Assembly: GCF_036311905.1 (NCBI RefSeq)
Contig: NZ_JAZDCH010000026.1
Span: forward strand, 1-64,000
DNA: 64,000 nucleotides
From: Brachybacterium sp036311905
Lineage (GTDB): Bacteria; Actinomycetota; Actinomycetes; Actinomycetales; Dermabacteraceae
Direction: 5' to 3'
Shown: in pieces, positions 50,557-59,086 of the stretch
Layout of the letters: the number at the start of each line of letters is the position of its first letter
Position numbering within the stretch: position 1 is the first letter of the stretch
The notes under the pieces: generated by a model
Databases searched by the model: none
What the model was told of the DNA's origin: nothing
Seen by the model: the letters and a program-made list of their open reading frames with translations, nothing else
Program-made: the position numbers and the translations under genes

Positions 50557-51535
50557 GCCGCTGCTCTTCGGACGACGCACGCTGCTCGCCGCGGCGCTGC
50601 TCGGCACCTCGGGATGCTCCCTGCTCCCCACCCGGGGCGGGGGCGACGACCTCGCCGGCCTGCTCTCCCGGATCGGCCTGGACGCCCTCGGCGGGGAGGG
50701 TGAGCTCGCGAGGATCGGCTGGGGCCGACCCGCCGCCGCCCGGGAGGCGCTCGGCATCGAGCCCGGGGCGACCTGGAACGATCTCGGCGGGGTTCCCTGG
50801 ACGGACATCTTCTTCCAGATCGACGCGCGCTTGATGGTGATGGGAGCCTCGGCGTCGCTCCCGACCGTGCCCTCTGAATGGCTCGGATCCCCGGACAGGC
50901 TGTACGCCCCGACCGCGATGGTGACGGTCGACCAGGGCCGAGCCGGGGCGGCGACCCTCTGGACCGGGGTCGCCGATCTGCTCGGGGACTACCAGCGGGC
51001 CTTCGGGAGCGCGGCCACGCGCGAGGGGGACACCCTCGTGCTCGAGGGCGAACGCATCGAGCGGACCGTCGTGGCGGCGATCGGCGAGGACCTCGTGGCC
51101 ACCACCGCCCCGTCGGCTGACGACCTCGACGGGCGCCCGACGGCGGAGTCGCTGTACGAGGACCTCGACGACCTGCTCGCACTCCTCGAGCTCGAGAACG
51201 CCCACCTCATGACCTCGGTGATCCGCCCGGCCGACGACGGCGCCGTGGAGGCGTACGCCCGCGAGGCCGTCATCGCGACCCGGTTCGAGAGCTCCGAGGA
51301 GCACACCAGTCGCGGAGTGCTCCGCGCCGAGGGCGATGCCGAGGAGCTCGCGCAGCGCCTGCTCGACCCGCAGGAGGTGCGGGAGGGGCAGCTCGTGGCC
51401 GAGACGGCCGAGGTGGACGGGCAGCTGATCTCCGTCGGCGTCTCGTCGTCGGACCTCGACGCCTACCTGGGTACGGAGGCTCTGGAGCTGCTCCACCGCA
51501 GTTTCCTGCCCGGCATGACCCCGGAACGCCGGTGA
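50549..51535 (+). CDS. Lipoprotein, tandem paralog 2
   Basis: A 328-residue paralog of the preceding lipoprotein. It starts at a TTG (50549) inside the previous gene and shares RRTLLAAALLGTSGCSLLP with it, including a 30-base identical stretch (49632-49661 and 50572-50601). The mature parts align loosely (TAMVTVDQGRAGAATLWTGV; HLMTSVIRPADDG; FESSEEHTSRGVLRAEGDAE mirrors FESPEQHSTRGVIRADGDAD). Both are probably surface lipoproteins of the same complex; role unknown. Confidence 0.8.
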   Translation: MAEPLLFGRRTLLAAALLGTSGCSLLPTRGGGDDLAGLLSRIGLDALGGEGELARIGWGRPAAAREALGIEPGATWNDLGGVPWTDIFFQIDARLMVMGASASLPTVPSEWLGSPDRLYAPTAMVTVDQGRAGAATLWTGVADLLGDYQRAFGSAATREGDTLVLEGERIERTVVAAIGEDLVATTAPSADDLDGRPTAESLYEDLDDLLALLELENAHLMTSVIRPADDGAVEAYAREAVIATRFESSEEHTSRGVLRAEGDAEELAQRLLDPQEVREGQLVAETAEVDGQLISVGVSSSDLDAYLGTEALELLHRSFLPGMTPERR

Positions 51536-51569
51536 CGTGCCCCACCCGCGCGGCATAGGCTCTTCATCC

Positions 51570-52457
51570 ATGAGCGCACCCACCCGCCGCCTCGGCTCCC
51601 TGACCGTCTCCGCCCTCGGCTATGGCGCCATGCCGGTCTCCCTCGGCCGCACCCCCGCCGTCCCCCACGAGCAGGCGATCGCCACCGTCCACGCCGCCCT
51701 CGACGCCGGCATCACCTTCCTCGACACCGCGGACATCTACGCGCCCACCTGGGTCACCATGGGCCACAACGAGAAGATCGTCGCCGAGGCCCTCGCCTCC
51801 TGGGGCGGGGACCGCTCCTCCGTCACCATCGCGACCAAGGGCGGTATCACCCGCTCCGAGGGGGAGGTGTGGGGCCGCGACGGCTCCGCCGCCTATCTCC
51901 GCTCCGCGCTCGAGAAGTCCCTCGCGAACCTGCAGGTGGACGTGATCGACCTGTACTACTGGCACCGTCCGGACCGCTCGATCCGCTTCGCCGAGGGCGT
52001 CGAGGCGCTCGCCGCCCTGCAGCAGGAGGGTCTGATCCGGGAGGTCGGCATCTCCAACGCCAACGTCGAGGAGATCGACGTGGCCCGCGAGGTGCTCGGC
52101 GAGGGTGGACTCGCCGCGGTGCAGAACCAGTTCTCGCCCACTTTCTTCCACACCAGCCTGCGCGAGCTGCAGCACTGCGGCGAGCACGGCATCTCGTTCG
52201 TGCCCTGGTCGCCGCTGGGCGGCACCGGCGGCGGCGCCCGCGGTCTGCGGGACCGCTTCCCGCAGGTGCGCCAGGTGGCCGACGCCCATGGCGTCAGCGC
52301 CCAGCAGGTCGTCCTCGCCTGGGAGCTGTCCCTCGGCGAGCACGTCATCCCGATTCCCGGGGCGGGCCGACCCGAGTCGATCCAGGACTCGGCGAAGGCG
52401 ATGATGCTGGAGCTCCGCGAGGAGGACCTCACTCTCCTTGGCGAGATCATCGCCTGA
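51570..52457 (+). CDS. Aldo/keto reductase
   Basis: A 295-residue NADPH-dependent aldo/keto reductase with the TIM-barrel signatures FLDTADIYAPTW, SSVTIATKGG, DVIDLYYWHRPD, EVGISNANVEEI and PIPGAGRPESI. The catalytic tyrosine is in DIYAP; the lysine in ATKGG and the histidine in YYWHR complete the tetrad. It reduces aldehydes or ketones; substrate is unknown. ATG 51570 starts MSAPTRRLGSLTVSALGYG. It is monocistronic. Confidence 0.92.
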   Translation: MSAPTRRLGSLTVSALGYGAMPVSLGRTPAVPHEQAIATVHAALDAGITFLDTADIYAPTWVTMGHNEKIVAEALASWGGDRSSVTIATKGGITRSEGEVWGRDGSAAYLRSALEKSLANLQVDVIDLYYWHRPDRSIRFAEGVEALAALQQEGLIREVGISNANVEEIDVAREVLGEGGLAAVQNQFSPTFFHTSLRELQHCGEHGISFVPWSPLGGTGGGARGLRDRFPQVRQVADAHGVSAQQVVLAWELSLGEHVIPIPGAGRPESIQDSAKAMMLELREEDLTLLGEIIA

Positions 52458-52593
52458 GGCGTAGCGTGGCGGGGTCCACGAGCGGAGAGGAGACGTCATG
52501 CGCAGCGCGCTGACAGGAAGCGGGGCGGCCCACGCGGCCTGCTCGGCGTGATCGGCCTGCCCTGACCGATCACCCTCTTCCTAAGGACCCTCC

Positions 52594-53109
52594 ATGCTTC
52601 CTCTCACCGAGGACCAGATCCGCAATTCCTTCGTCAACGCCTCGAAGGGCGACGCCAAGCGTGCCCAGCTGCCCGAGCTCGACGCCGTCCCCTGGGACCG
52701 GCTCGACTACCTCGGCTGGCAGGACCCGAAGCGGCCCCGCCAGCACTATGTGACGGTCGAGCTCGACGGCGCCCCAGCCACGCTGCTGCTGCGCGGTGCG
52801 GAGAACCCGCCCGCGAAGAAGCTGCTGTGCGCGTGGTGCGAGGACATCGTCGACGGCGTCCGCGCCGCGAGCTTCGTCGCCCCGCTCGGCGGGGAGTCAG
52901 GCCGCCGCGGCAACACCGTCGGCACCGTCATCTGCGCCGACTTCCGCTGCTCCCGCAACGTGCGCCGCGCCCCGAGCTCCTTCGAGCTCCGCACCGAGGA
53001 CCCGGCGCTGCTCGCCTATCACCGCGAGCAGAAGATCGCGGGGCTGCGCGAGCGCTCCGCGGCCTTCGTCCGCGCCGTCGCGCAGGGCTCGGGCGTGTCT
53101 GGCAAATAG
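52594..53109 (+). CDS. FBP-domain (EF-G-binding-like) protein, C-terminus altered
   Basis: A 171-residue FBP-domain protein, related to the treble-clef zinc finger of FusB/EF-G-binding proteins. The zinc site is KLLCAWCEDI (CxxC) and VICADFRCSRNVR. It may bind elongation factor G and affect fusidic-acid tolerance or ribosome recycling. The last few codons (GSGVSGK) are encoded by the terminal repeat of the adjoining IS5 element, so the insertion replaced the natural C-terminus; the domain itself is complete. Confidence 0.85.
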   Translation: MLPLTEDQIRNSFVNASKGDAKRAQLPELDAVPWDRLDYLGWQDPKRPRQHYVTVELDGAPATLLLRGAENPPAKKLLCAWCEDIVDGVRAASFVAPLGGESGRRGNTVGTVICADFRCSRNVRRAPSSFELRTEDPALLAYHREQKIAGLRERSAAFVRAVAQGSGVSGK

Positions 53110-54029
53110 ATCGGCGGTGTGCTGAGAGCCTGTGATCGTGTCGCGGTTTCAGATGCTCTCGGATGCTCAGTGGTCGTTGATCGAGGAGATGCTGCCGCGC
53201 CCGACCGGACGCAAGGGGCGGCCGTTCGCGGACGCCAGGCTGATGGTCGAGGGCATCGTCTACCGGTATCGGTGCGGCATCGCGTGGCGGGATCTTCCCG
53301 ACGTGTTCGGGCCGTGGCAGACGGTGTGGACGTGGCATCACCGCCTGGCAATTGAGGGAACGTGGGACAAGGTGCTCGCCAAGCTCACCGCCGCTGCCGA
53401 CGCGGCCGGGCTGGTGGACTGGTCGCTGTCGGTGGACTCCACGATCGCTCGTGCGCATCAGCACGCGACGAACACGAAGCGCCTCGCAGGGGGCTGGATC
53501 GAATTACACGAATCCGGCCGACGAGCCGCCTGATCACGCGGTCGGCCGCTCCCGCGGCGGGCTCTCGACGAAGATCCATCAGCTCGTCGACGGCCACGGC
53601 TTGCCGCTGGTCGCGCTGCTCACGGCGGGTCAGGCCCGCGACTCGCCCATGTTCCTGCCGCTGATGGCGCACCTGCGCGTCGCCCGTCCCCTCGGCCGGC
53701 CCCGCACTCGTCCGGACGCCGTCCGCGGCGACAAGGCGTACTCGTCCCGCGCGATCCGCGGACACCTGCGCTCGCGCGGCATCAAGGCCGTGATCCCCGA
53801 ACCGTCCGACCAGCAAGGACACCGTAAGCGGCGCGGATCACGCGGCGGCCGCCCCGTCGGACTGGACGCCGCCGACTACCGCAACCGCAATGTCATCGAG
53901 CGCCGCTACTGCCACATCAAGCAATGGCGCGGCCTCGCCACCCGCTACGACAAGCTCGCCGTCGTCTACCGCGCCGCCGTGATCCTCAACGCCGTCATCG
54001 CCTGGACCCGACAATTGTCAGACACGCCC
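53091..54029 (+). mobile_element. IS5-family element
   Basis: An insertion sequence of about 940 bases bounded by GGGCGTGTCTGGCAAAT (53091-) and, inverted, GGGCGTGTCTGACAATT ending at 54029, imperfect terminal repeats. It encodes a two-frame transposase of the IS427-like subgroup. No clear target-site duplication is seen (flanks CTC and TAG). It has entered the end of the FBP gene. Confidence 0.85.
53132..53533 (+). CDS. IS5-family transposase OrfA
   Basis: The first transposase frame, 133 codons from a GTG. It has the DUF4096 N-terminal domain (LSDAQWSLIEEMLPRPTGRK, RYRCGIAWRDLPDVFGPWQT) and the first catalytic aspartate in SVDSTIARAHQHATNT. It ends with ELHESGRRAA after a G-run where the frame must change by +1 to continue in OrfB. 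Confidence 0.88.
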   Translation: MIVSRFQMLSDAQWSLIEEMLPRPTGRKGRPFADARLMVEGIVYRYRCGIAWRDLPDVFGPWQTVWTWHHRLAIEGTWDKVLAKLTAAADAAGLVDWSLSVDSTIARAHQHATNTKRLAGGWIELHESGRRAA

Positions 54030-54032
54030 TAG
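53490..54032 (+). CDS. IS5-family transposase OrfB
   Basis: The C-terminal transposase part in the +1 frame: DEPPDHAVGRSRGGLSTKIH, the second aspartate in AVRGDKAYSSRAIR, and the DDE glutamate in RNVIERRYCHIKQWRGLATR. No independent start is visible, so it is probably made as a fusion with OrfA by ribosomal frameshifting at the G-run near 53493. The stop lies in the right terminal repeat. Confidence 0.85.
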   Translation, partial: GAGSNYTNPADEPPDHAVGRSRGGLSTKIHQLVDGHGLPLVALLTAGQARDSPMFLPLMAHLRVARPLGRPRTRPDAVRGDKAYSSRAIRGHLRSRGIKAVIPEPSDQQGHRKRRGSRGGRPVGLDAADYRNRNVIERRYCHIKQWRGLATRYDKLAVVYRAAVILNAVIAWTRQLSDTP

Positions 54033-54129
54033 AATGCGCAGAGCCGGATACCCGTACGCGCCACCATCGTCTTTGATGCGGCGATCCCGACCTTCTGCTT
54101 CAGCGTGTATGTGTTCGAAGGGGTCTGCC

Positions 54130-54216
54130 CCGAGTTTGGTTGACATTTGAACTGTGAGGATTCGTCCTCGCTGGAAGGATGTTCTTATGGCAAAGCCCTA
54201 TCCCCGAGATTTCCGA
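54130..54216 (+). pseudogene. IS3-type left-end remnant with OrfA start
   Basis: After the IS5 element the sequence GTTTGGTTGACATTTGAACT and a downstream ATG with MAKPYPRDFR look like the left end and first codons of another IS3-family element (its OrfA usually starts M-K-Y-P-x-E-F-R). The frame degenerates after about ten codons. Only this scrap remains in the 54030-54299 gap, which shows nothing else. Confidence 0.5.
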
Positions 54217-54299
54217 CTGACCACACCAAACGGAAGCGTCTGCGATACGCGGATGGCCAGGTTTGCTCCTGCCCCTGGGGCAGCTCATACGGTTACCTC

Positions 54300-55100
54300 A
54301 TGTGGACAACAGGGGACCTTGCATCAGCGACATCACTCTCAGAAAAAGCCGTGCGACTCTACGCAGACCGCGGGCTACTCCGCACCGAGAGGGACTCGGC
54401 TGGTCGGCGCCAGTTCGACGACGATCAGCTCGACAGAGCCAGACAGATCTCGCTCCTGCGCAGCCTCGATATCTCCTTGAACGAGGTCGAGACGATCCTC
54501 AACGCGGATGACCCTGCGCGTGAGCTCGACATCATCTGGGGTGCGCGTCGAGCAGACGCTGATCAGTCTGACGCGTTGGCGCCCTATGTCCGTGAACGAC
54601 TCCATGGCCGTTGCACTCTGCCTTCGGGTCTTGAGCCCCAGGAGCGTGAGGTTCCCGAGCGTCTCCTGCTCACCCTTCCCGGGCGAGCCACGCTGCCCGA
54701 GATGACCACCGTCATCCCCGAGCTCACAGCACGCGTCTTTGCTCACCTCACCGAGCAGGACCTCCCTCTCATTGGGCCGATCCACCTCGAGATCCGTTCC
54801 CGAGCGAGCGAAACATACCCCGCTGAACTCCTCCTCTGCGCGCCCATCGCCACACCTGCGCGCCCTGCTCCCAGCATGGCTGTCGTGCTCGACCCGACGC
54901 ATCAAGAAACGTTCGTCTCCCTCACGCAGGAGCAGGCTGGCGACCAGCGACTCATCGTTGCGGTCCACGATTTCCTGTCGGCCACGCACGACTCACCTTT
55001 CAAGCGCGCGGGACACAACCGTGAGATCTACTTGCCGAGCTTTGGAACAGGCGGTCCCGGAACGGTGATGGAAATAGCCGTGCCCACGGCCACTTCGTGA
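54300..55100 (+). CDS. MerR regulator with GyrI-like effector domain
   Basis: A 266-residue regulator. The MerR winged HTH occupies the first 75 residues (MWTTGDLASATSLSEKAVRL, YADRGLLRTERDSAGRRQF). The C-terminal half resembles a GyrI-like ligand domain (YPAELLLCAPIATPARP ... FGTGGPGTVMEIAVP). Codon use and G+C are markedly lower than in neighbours, and IS debris lies directly upstream, so recent acquisition is likely. No target operon is adjacent. The start ATG 54300 is preferred over 54147. Confidence 0.82.
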   Translation: MWTTGDLASATSLSEKAVRLYADRGLLRTERDSAGRRQFDDDQLDRARQISLLRSLDISLNEVETILNADDPARELDIIWGARRADADQSDALAPYVRERLHGRCTLPSGLEPQEREVPERLLLTLPGRATLPEMTTVIPELTARVFAHLTEQDLPLIGPIHLEIRSRASETYPAELLLCAPIATPARPAPSMAVVLDPTHQETFVSLTQEQAGDQRLIVAVHDFLSATHDSPFKRAGHNREIYLPSFGTGGPGTVMEIAVPTATS

Positions 55101-55235
55101 CCGTGGCTCCGCGTTCCCGGGCTGCGGGCACCACCACCGCGCGTCAAGCCTGTCCGCTCTTCGCGAGGGCTACCCCCGCAGCCCAGCCCGGGGCCCGTCC
55201 GGGTCTGTCCGTTCCTTTGTGTATGGGGCTTCGGC

Positions 55236-55862
55236 TTAGTCCGGAGCGACCACCGCATCGGCCCGAGACCGGGTGGCGGCGACCCGGCGAGCATTCGCCT
55301 CGTCGGGTCCGAGCGCCCAGTCCCGGGCCGCCGCGGGCGGCTTCCCGAACCGCTCGTGGCGGGCGATCAGCCGTGCGTGCCGCAGCCCCTCGTCGACCTC
55401 GACGAACCAGCAGGCGTCCAGCAGGGTCCTCACCTGCGCGAACGGCCCGTCGTCGAGCAGCAGGTAGTTGCCCTCGGTGATCACCAGCGGCACCGAGGCC
55501 GGCACCTCGAGCGCCCCCGCGAGCGGCTGCTCGAGATCCCGCTCGAACATCGGCGCCCAGACCGGCGGATCCTGCGGTCGCGCGCTGCGCAGCCGCTGCA
55601 GCAGCGCCACGTAGCCGGCGGCGTCGAAGGTGTCCGGCGCCCCCTTGCGGTCCCGGCGCCCGAGCCGCTCGAGCGCCACGTCCGCGAGATGGAAGCCGTC
55701 CATCGGCACCAGCACCGCCTGCTCGCCGAGCTCCGCGACGAGCCGCGCGGCGAGCGTCGACTTGCCTGCCCCGGGCGCCCCGGCGAGGCCGAGCAGTCGC
55801 CGCGATCCGCTGCGCAGCGCCTCATCGAGCAGCGCTCGCGCCGCCTGCACCGGGTCGATCAT
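55236..55862 (-). CDS. Nucleoside/sugar kinase, uridine-kinase-like
   Basis: A 208-residue P-loop kinase of the PRK/uridine kinase superfamily (FrcK/PanK-like): Walker A GLAGAPGAGKSTLAARL, DGFHLADVALERLGRRDRKG, VITEGNYLLLDDGPFAQVRT. Substrate is uncertain, perhaps a nucleoside, fructose or pantothenate. ATG 55862 overlaps the AddA-like stop (ATGA), so it is the last gene of a DNA-repair operon, an unexpected partner. The 55101-55235 gap upstream of its end holds nothing I recognise. Confidence 0.85.
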   Translation of the reverse strand: MIDPVQAARALLDEALRSGSRRLLGLAGAPGAGKSTLAARLVAELGEQAVLVPMDGFHLADVALERLGRRDRKGAPDTFDAAGYVALLQRLRSARPQDPPVWAPMFERDLEQPLAGALEVPASVPLVITEGNYLLLDDGPFAQVRTLLDACWFVEVDEGLRHARLIARHERFGKPPAAARDWALGPDEANARRVAATRSRADAVVAPD

Positions 55863-58800
55863 GCGAGTTCGACCTCGAGCACCTCGCCGCGCAGCGGCAG
55901 GTGGATCAGCACCCGTGAAGCCGGGAGCCCGGCCGCCGCGAGCGCCCGCGCGTAGGTCGCCATCTGCCCCAGATACCGCTCGCGGACGTGCTGTTCCGGA
56001 TGCTCGCCCGGATACGACTTGTGATCGACGAGCACGATCTGGCCGTCCGGCAGACGCAGCAGGGTGTCGATCCACCCCTCCATGACCTGCGCGTCCTCGT
56101 TCCACCAGCTGATCGGCTGCTCGGTGAGCTCCTCGGCGCCGGGGAACTCGGCGGCGAGGAACGCGGCCCACGCCTCCCCGGCCTCGAGCAGCACCGACGG
56201 TTCGACGGCGCGGGCGACCGACCAGCGCTCGACGAGCCGCGCCGCGGCTGCCTCCCGCTGCGCCGCGGCCATCTCCGCGAGCGGCAGCGCGAGATATGCG
56301 TGCACCGCCTCGCCGACCCGTTCCCACTGCGGGCCGCCGCTCGTCACCAGCCGACGGCCGATGCTCCGCGGCGCGCCGACGCGGCCCAGCGCGTCGTCGG
56401 AGGTGACGCCGGAGGCCTGGAAGCGGGCGGCGCGCTGCGCCGCGCTCTCCTGCTCCGGCCGCAGCGGGATGTCGGTCGCCGCGAGCGGATCCGCGACGAC
56501 GGGCAGGGCGGTGATCTCCTGCCCCATCAGCTCGTCGACGTTCACCCGGGTGACCCGGGCCGGCACGGGATCCGGTGCCCCGTCGACGAGGATCGCGTCG
56601 TCGGTCCAGCGGAGCAGAGGCGCCTCGCCGTCGATCAGGGCGTTTAGCGCACTGCGCGGGCCGCCGATCGCGAGCACCGAGGTGCTCGCCGCCCGGGTCA
56701 GGGCGACGTACTGGAGCCGCCCGGCCTCATCGGCCTCCGAGGAGGCCCTCCGGCGCGCGAAGTCGGAGTCGGCCAGGCGCTCGGCCGCCTCCTCGGGGAC
56801 GGCCAGCTTCGGCCAGAACAGCAGCTCGCGACCCGCGAGGGGCGCGGTCACGTCGACCTCGTCGGGGGAGCGCACGAGCACGCCCCAGGTCTGGTCCCAC
56901 TCTTTTGCGTCCCGGGTCAGGTGGGTGACCACGTGCTCCCATTCGAGACCCTTGGCGGAGTGGATGGTGCCCACCCACACCGCGTCCGGCAGGCCCGACA
57001 GGTCCGGCCCCTCCTCCCAGGCGTCGAGATCCGCGCGCAGCCCGGTGAGGGTGATGGGGGAGCCCTCGGCGCGACGGCGCGTGGTCGTCTCCCGCGCGAG
57101 TGCCCTCAGCGCGTCGAGGGAACGGCGACGGGAGCCCTGCCCGCTCCAGCGCTTGATCCGCTGCGCCAGGTCGAGGGCGTCGACGAGCGCGCTGATCATC
57201 TCCTCGGGCGTGTAGGCGACGCAGGCCCGGCGCACCGCGTGCAGACCGGCGAGGGTCGGGTCCTCCCACCAGCGCGCGTACACCCCCCGACGAGCCTCCC
57301 GGTCCGGGGCGGCCGTGAGCTCCTCGAACCAGGTGCGGTGCGCCGCGTGGTCCTCCAGCAGCGTCACCAGCTCGGTGAGCGCGAGGGTGTCGGAGGCATC
57401 GAGGGTCACCGCGAGCGCGGCGCGGACCAGCTGCGCCTCCCGGGTGGCGAGCAGGGAGTGGGCCGCGCCGGCGGTCGGCACGCCGCGGGCCTGCAGCGCC
57501 GCGACCACGGCCTGCTTCTGCGTATGGGTCCGCACCAGCACCGCGGTGGTGCCGGGGGTGAAGACGCCCTCGTCGATGCGCTCCCGGATCTGCTCGCCGA
57601 TCATCGCGGCATGCTTCTCGGCGGAGACCACGTGGTTGTCGTTCTTCGTCGCCTCCCACACCTCGAGCACGCCGCCGACGGCCTGCTCCCGCCGCTGCTC
57701 GGGGATCTCGAGGGTGATCTGCTCCGCGCCGGTCCCCTCCGGATCGAAGACCCGCGTGAACACCGCATTGGTGAGCTCCACGAGGCGCTCCGACGAGCGC
57801 CAGGAGTGGGAGAGGTTCCGGATCTCTCCCGTGCCGAACCCGGTGTCCCCGCGGCCGAGGGCCGCGATGATCTTCTGCATCAGCCGCGGATCGGCGTCGC
57901 GGAAGCCGTAGATCGCTTGCTTCGGGTCGCCCACCCAGATCTTGTCCTCGATCAGCTGGGACAGCTCGAGGAACAGGGCGAGCTGCACGGGGGAGGTGTC
58001 CTGGAACTCGTCGACCGCGAGCAGGCGGAAGCGGGAGGCGACGGACTCGCGGACCCGCGTCGACCCCTGCAGCAGGCGGAGCGCCCGCACCTCCTGGTCG
58101 ATGAAGTCGATCAGGCCCAGGTCCCGCTTGTGCTGCTCGTACGCGTCCAGGGACTCCGCCGCGGTGTCGAGGACGAGGGCGATGAGGTCCTGCACGTCCC
58201 GCTGCCAGGCGCCGCAGGCGGTGAAGGACTCGGAGATCTCCTCGCTGAGCGGGGCGAGCGTGCGCTTGGCGACGGCGCCGAACGAGCCGGCGGCGATCTT
58301 CATCCACTCCGACCAGGGTGCCCGGTCATGGTCGGCGAGGGTGCGTCGCGACCGGCGCAGGGACTCGAGGTCGTTGCCCGTCTTGTTCAGGCTCCCCTTC
58401 GCGATCGGTCCGCCGGCGATCGGCTGCCCGTCGGGGGTGCGGGAGGCGTCGAGATCGGCGGCGAGCTCCTGGATCCGGGCGTCCAGCAGGTGCAGCCAGC
58501 GGGGTCGCTCGTCGGGGCCCGGCGCGGGCAGTCCGGCGCTGTCGCGGAACTCCTGCCAGGACGTCCCGATCGCCCCGCGCAGCGCCTCGGCGCCGAGGAG
58601 GTTCGTGCGGGCGGCGTTGGCGAGGATCCGCACCTGCCCGCGCCAGGACGGTCGGGGGCGATAGCTCGTGTCGTCCTCGTCGCCGTCGTGCTGGGTCCGG
58701 GCCAGCAGGTCGCTGTGCTCCTCGCCGCGCGCGGCGGCGGTCCGGGCGATCGCAGCGGAGAAGGCTGCCTTCTGCGTCGTGTCGTCGAGGACCTCGACCG

Positions 58801-59086
58801 CGGGGGAGATCCCGGCGTCCATCGCGTAGTCCGTCACGAGCCGGCCGGCCACGGAGTTCACGGTGCCGATCACGGCCGAGTCGATCCCGCGCGCCTCCTC
58901 CACCAGCGCCCGATCCAGCAGGGTGGAGCGGACCCGGGAGGTGAGCTCCTCGGCGGCCTTCACGGTGAAGGTGGTCGCGATGACCTCCGACGGATCGAGC
59001 CCGTCGGCGATGAGATCGGCCAGTCGCTGGGTGAGCGCATAGGTCTTGCCCGACCCGGCCGAGGCGTTGATCAGGGTGAAGGTCAT
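55859..59086 (-). CDS. AddA-like UvrD helicase-nuclease
   Basis: A 1075-residue SF1A helicase fused to a RecB-type nuclease, one half of an AddAB-like double-strand-break repair complex. Helicase motifs: INASAGSGKTYALTQRL (I), LLAVDEFQDTSPVQLALFLE (II), VGDPKQAIYGFRDAD (III), HSWRSSERLVELTNAVF (IV), GTIHSAKGLEWEHVV (V), LQYVALTRAAS (VI). Nuclease region: GWIDTLLRLPDGQIVLVDHK then QMATYARAL. The ATG at 59086 overlaps the stop of the AddB-like gene. It resects DNA ends for recombination. Confidence 0.92.
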   Translation of the reverse strand: MTFTLINASAGSGKTYALTQRLADLIADGLDPSEVIATTFTVKAAEELTSRVRSTLLDRALVEEARGIDSAVIGTVNSVAGRLVTDYAMDAGISPAVEVLDDTTQKAAFSAAIARTAAARGEEHSDLLARTQHDGDEDDTSYRPRPSWRGQVRILANAARTNLLGAEALRGAIGTSWQEFRDSAGLPAPGPDERPRWLHLLDARIQELAADLDASRTPDGQPIAGGPIAKGSLNKTGNDLESLRRSRRTLADHDRAPWSEWMKIAAGSFGAVAKRTLAPLSEEISESFTACGAWQRDVQDLIALVLDTAAESLDAYEQHKRDLGLIDFIDQEVRALRLLQGSTRVRESVASRFRLLAVDEFQDTSPVQLALFLELSQLIEDKIWVGDPKQAIYGFRDADPRLMQKIIAALGRGDTGFGTGEIRNLSHSWRSSERLVELTNAVFTRVFDPEGTGAEQITLEIPEQRREQAVGGVLEVWEATKNDNHVVSAEKHAAMIGEQIRERIDEGVFTPGTTAVLVRTHTQKQAVVAALQARGVPTAGAAHSLLATREAQLVRAALAVTLDASDTLALTELVTLLEDHAAHRTWFEELTAAPDREARRGVYARWWEDPTLAGLHAVRRACVAYTPEEMISALVDALDLAQRIKRWSGQGSRRRSLDALRALARETTTRRRAEGSPITLTGLRADLDAWEEGPDLSGLPDAVWVGTIHSAKGLEWEHVVTHLTRDAKEWDQTWGVLVRSPDEVDVTAPLAGRELLFWPKLAVPEEAAERLADSDFARRRASSEADEAGRLQYVALTRAASTSVLAIGGPRSALNALIDGEAPLLRWTDDAILVDGAPDPVPARVTRVNVDELMGQEITALPVVADPLAATDIPLRPEQESAAQRAARFQASGVTSDDALGRVGAPRSIGRRLVTSGGPQWERVGEAVHAYLALPLAEMAAAQREAAAARLVERWSVARAVEPSVLLEAGEAWAAFLAAEFPGAEELTEQPISWWNEDAQVMEGWIDTLLRLPDGQIVLVDHKSYPGEHPEQHVRERYLGQMATYARALAAAGLPASRVLIHLPLRGEVLEVELA

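Noticed and set aside
47476..50808. 1110-codon minus-strand frame across the APH, GH172 and lipoprotein genes
   Set aside because: It spans several genes on the other strand and their gaps, which a real gene would not do, and its sequence is shadow-like.
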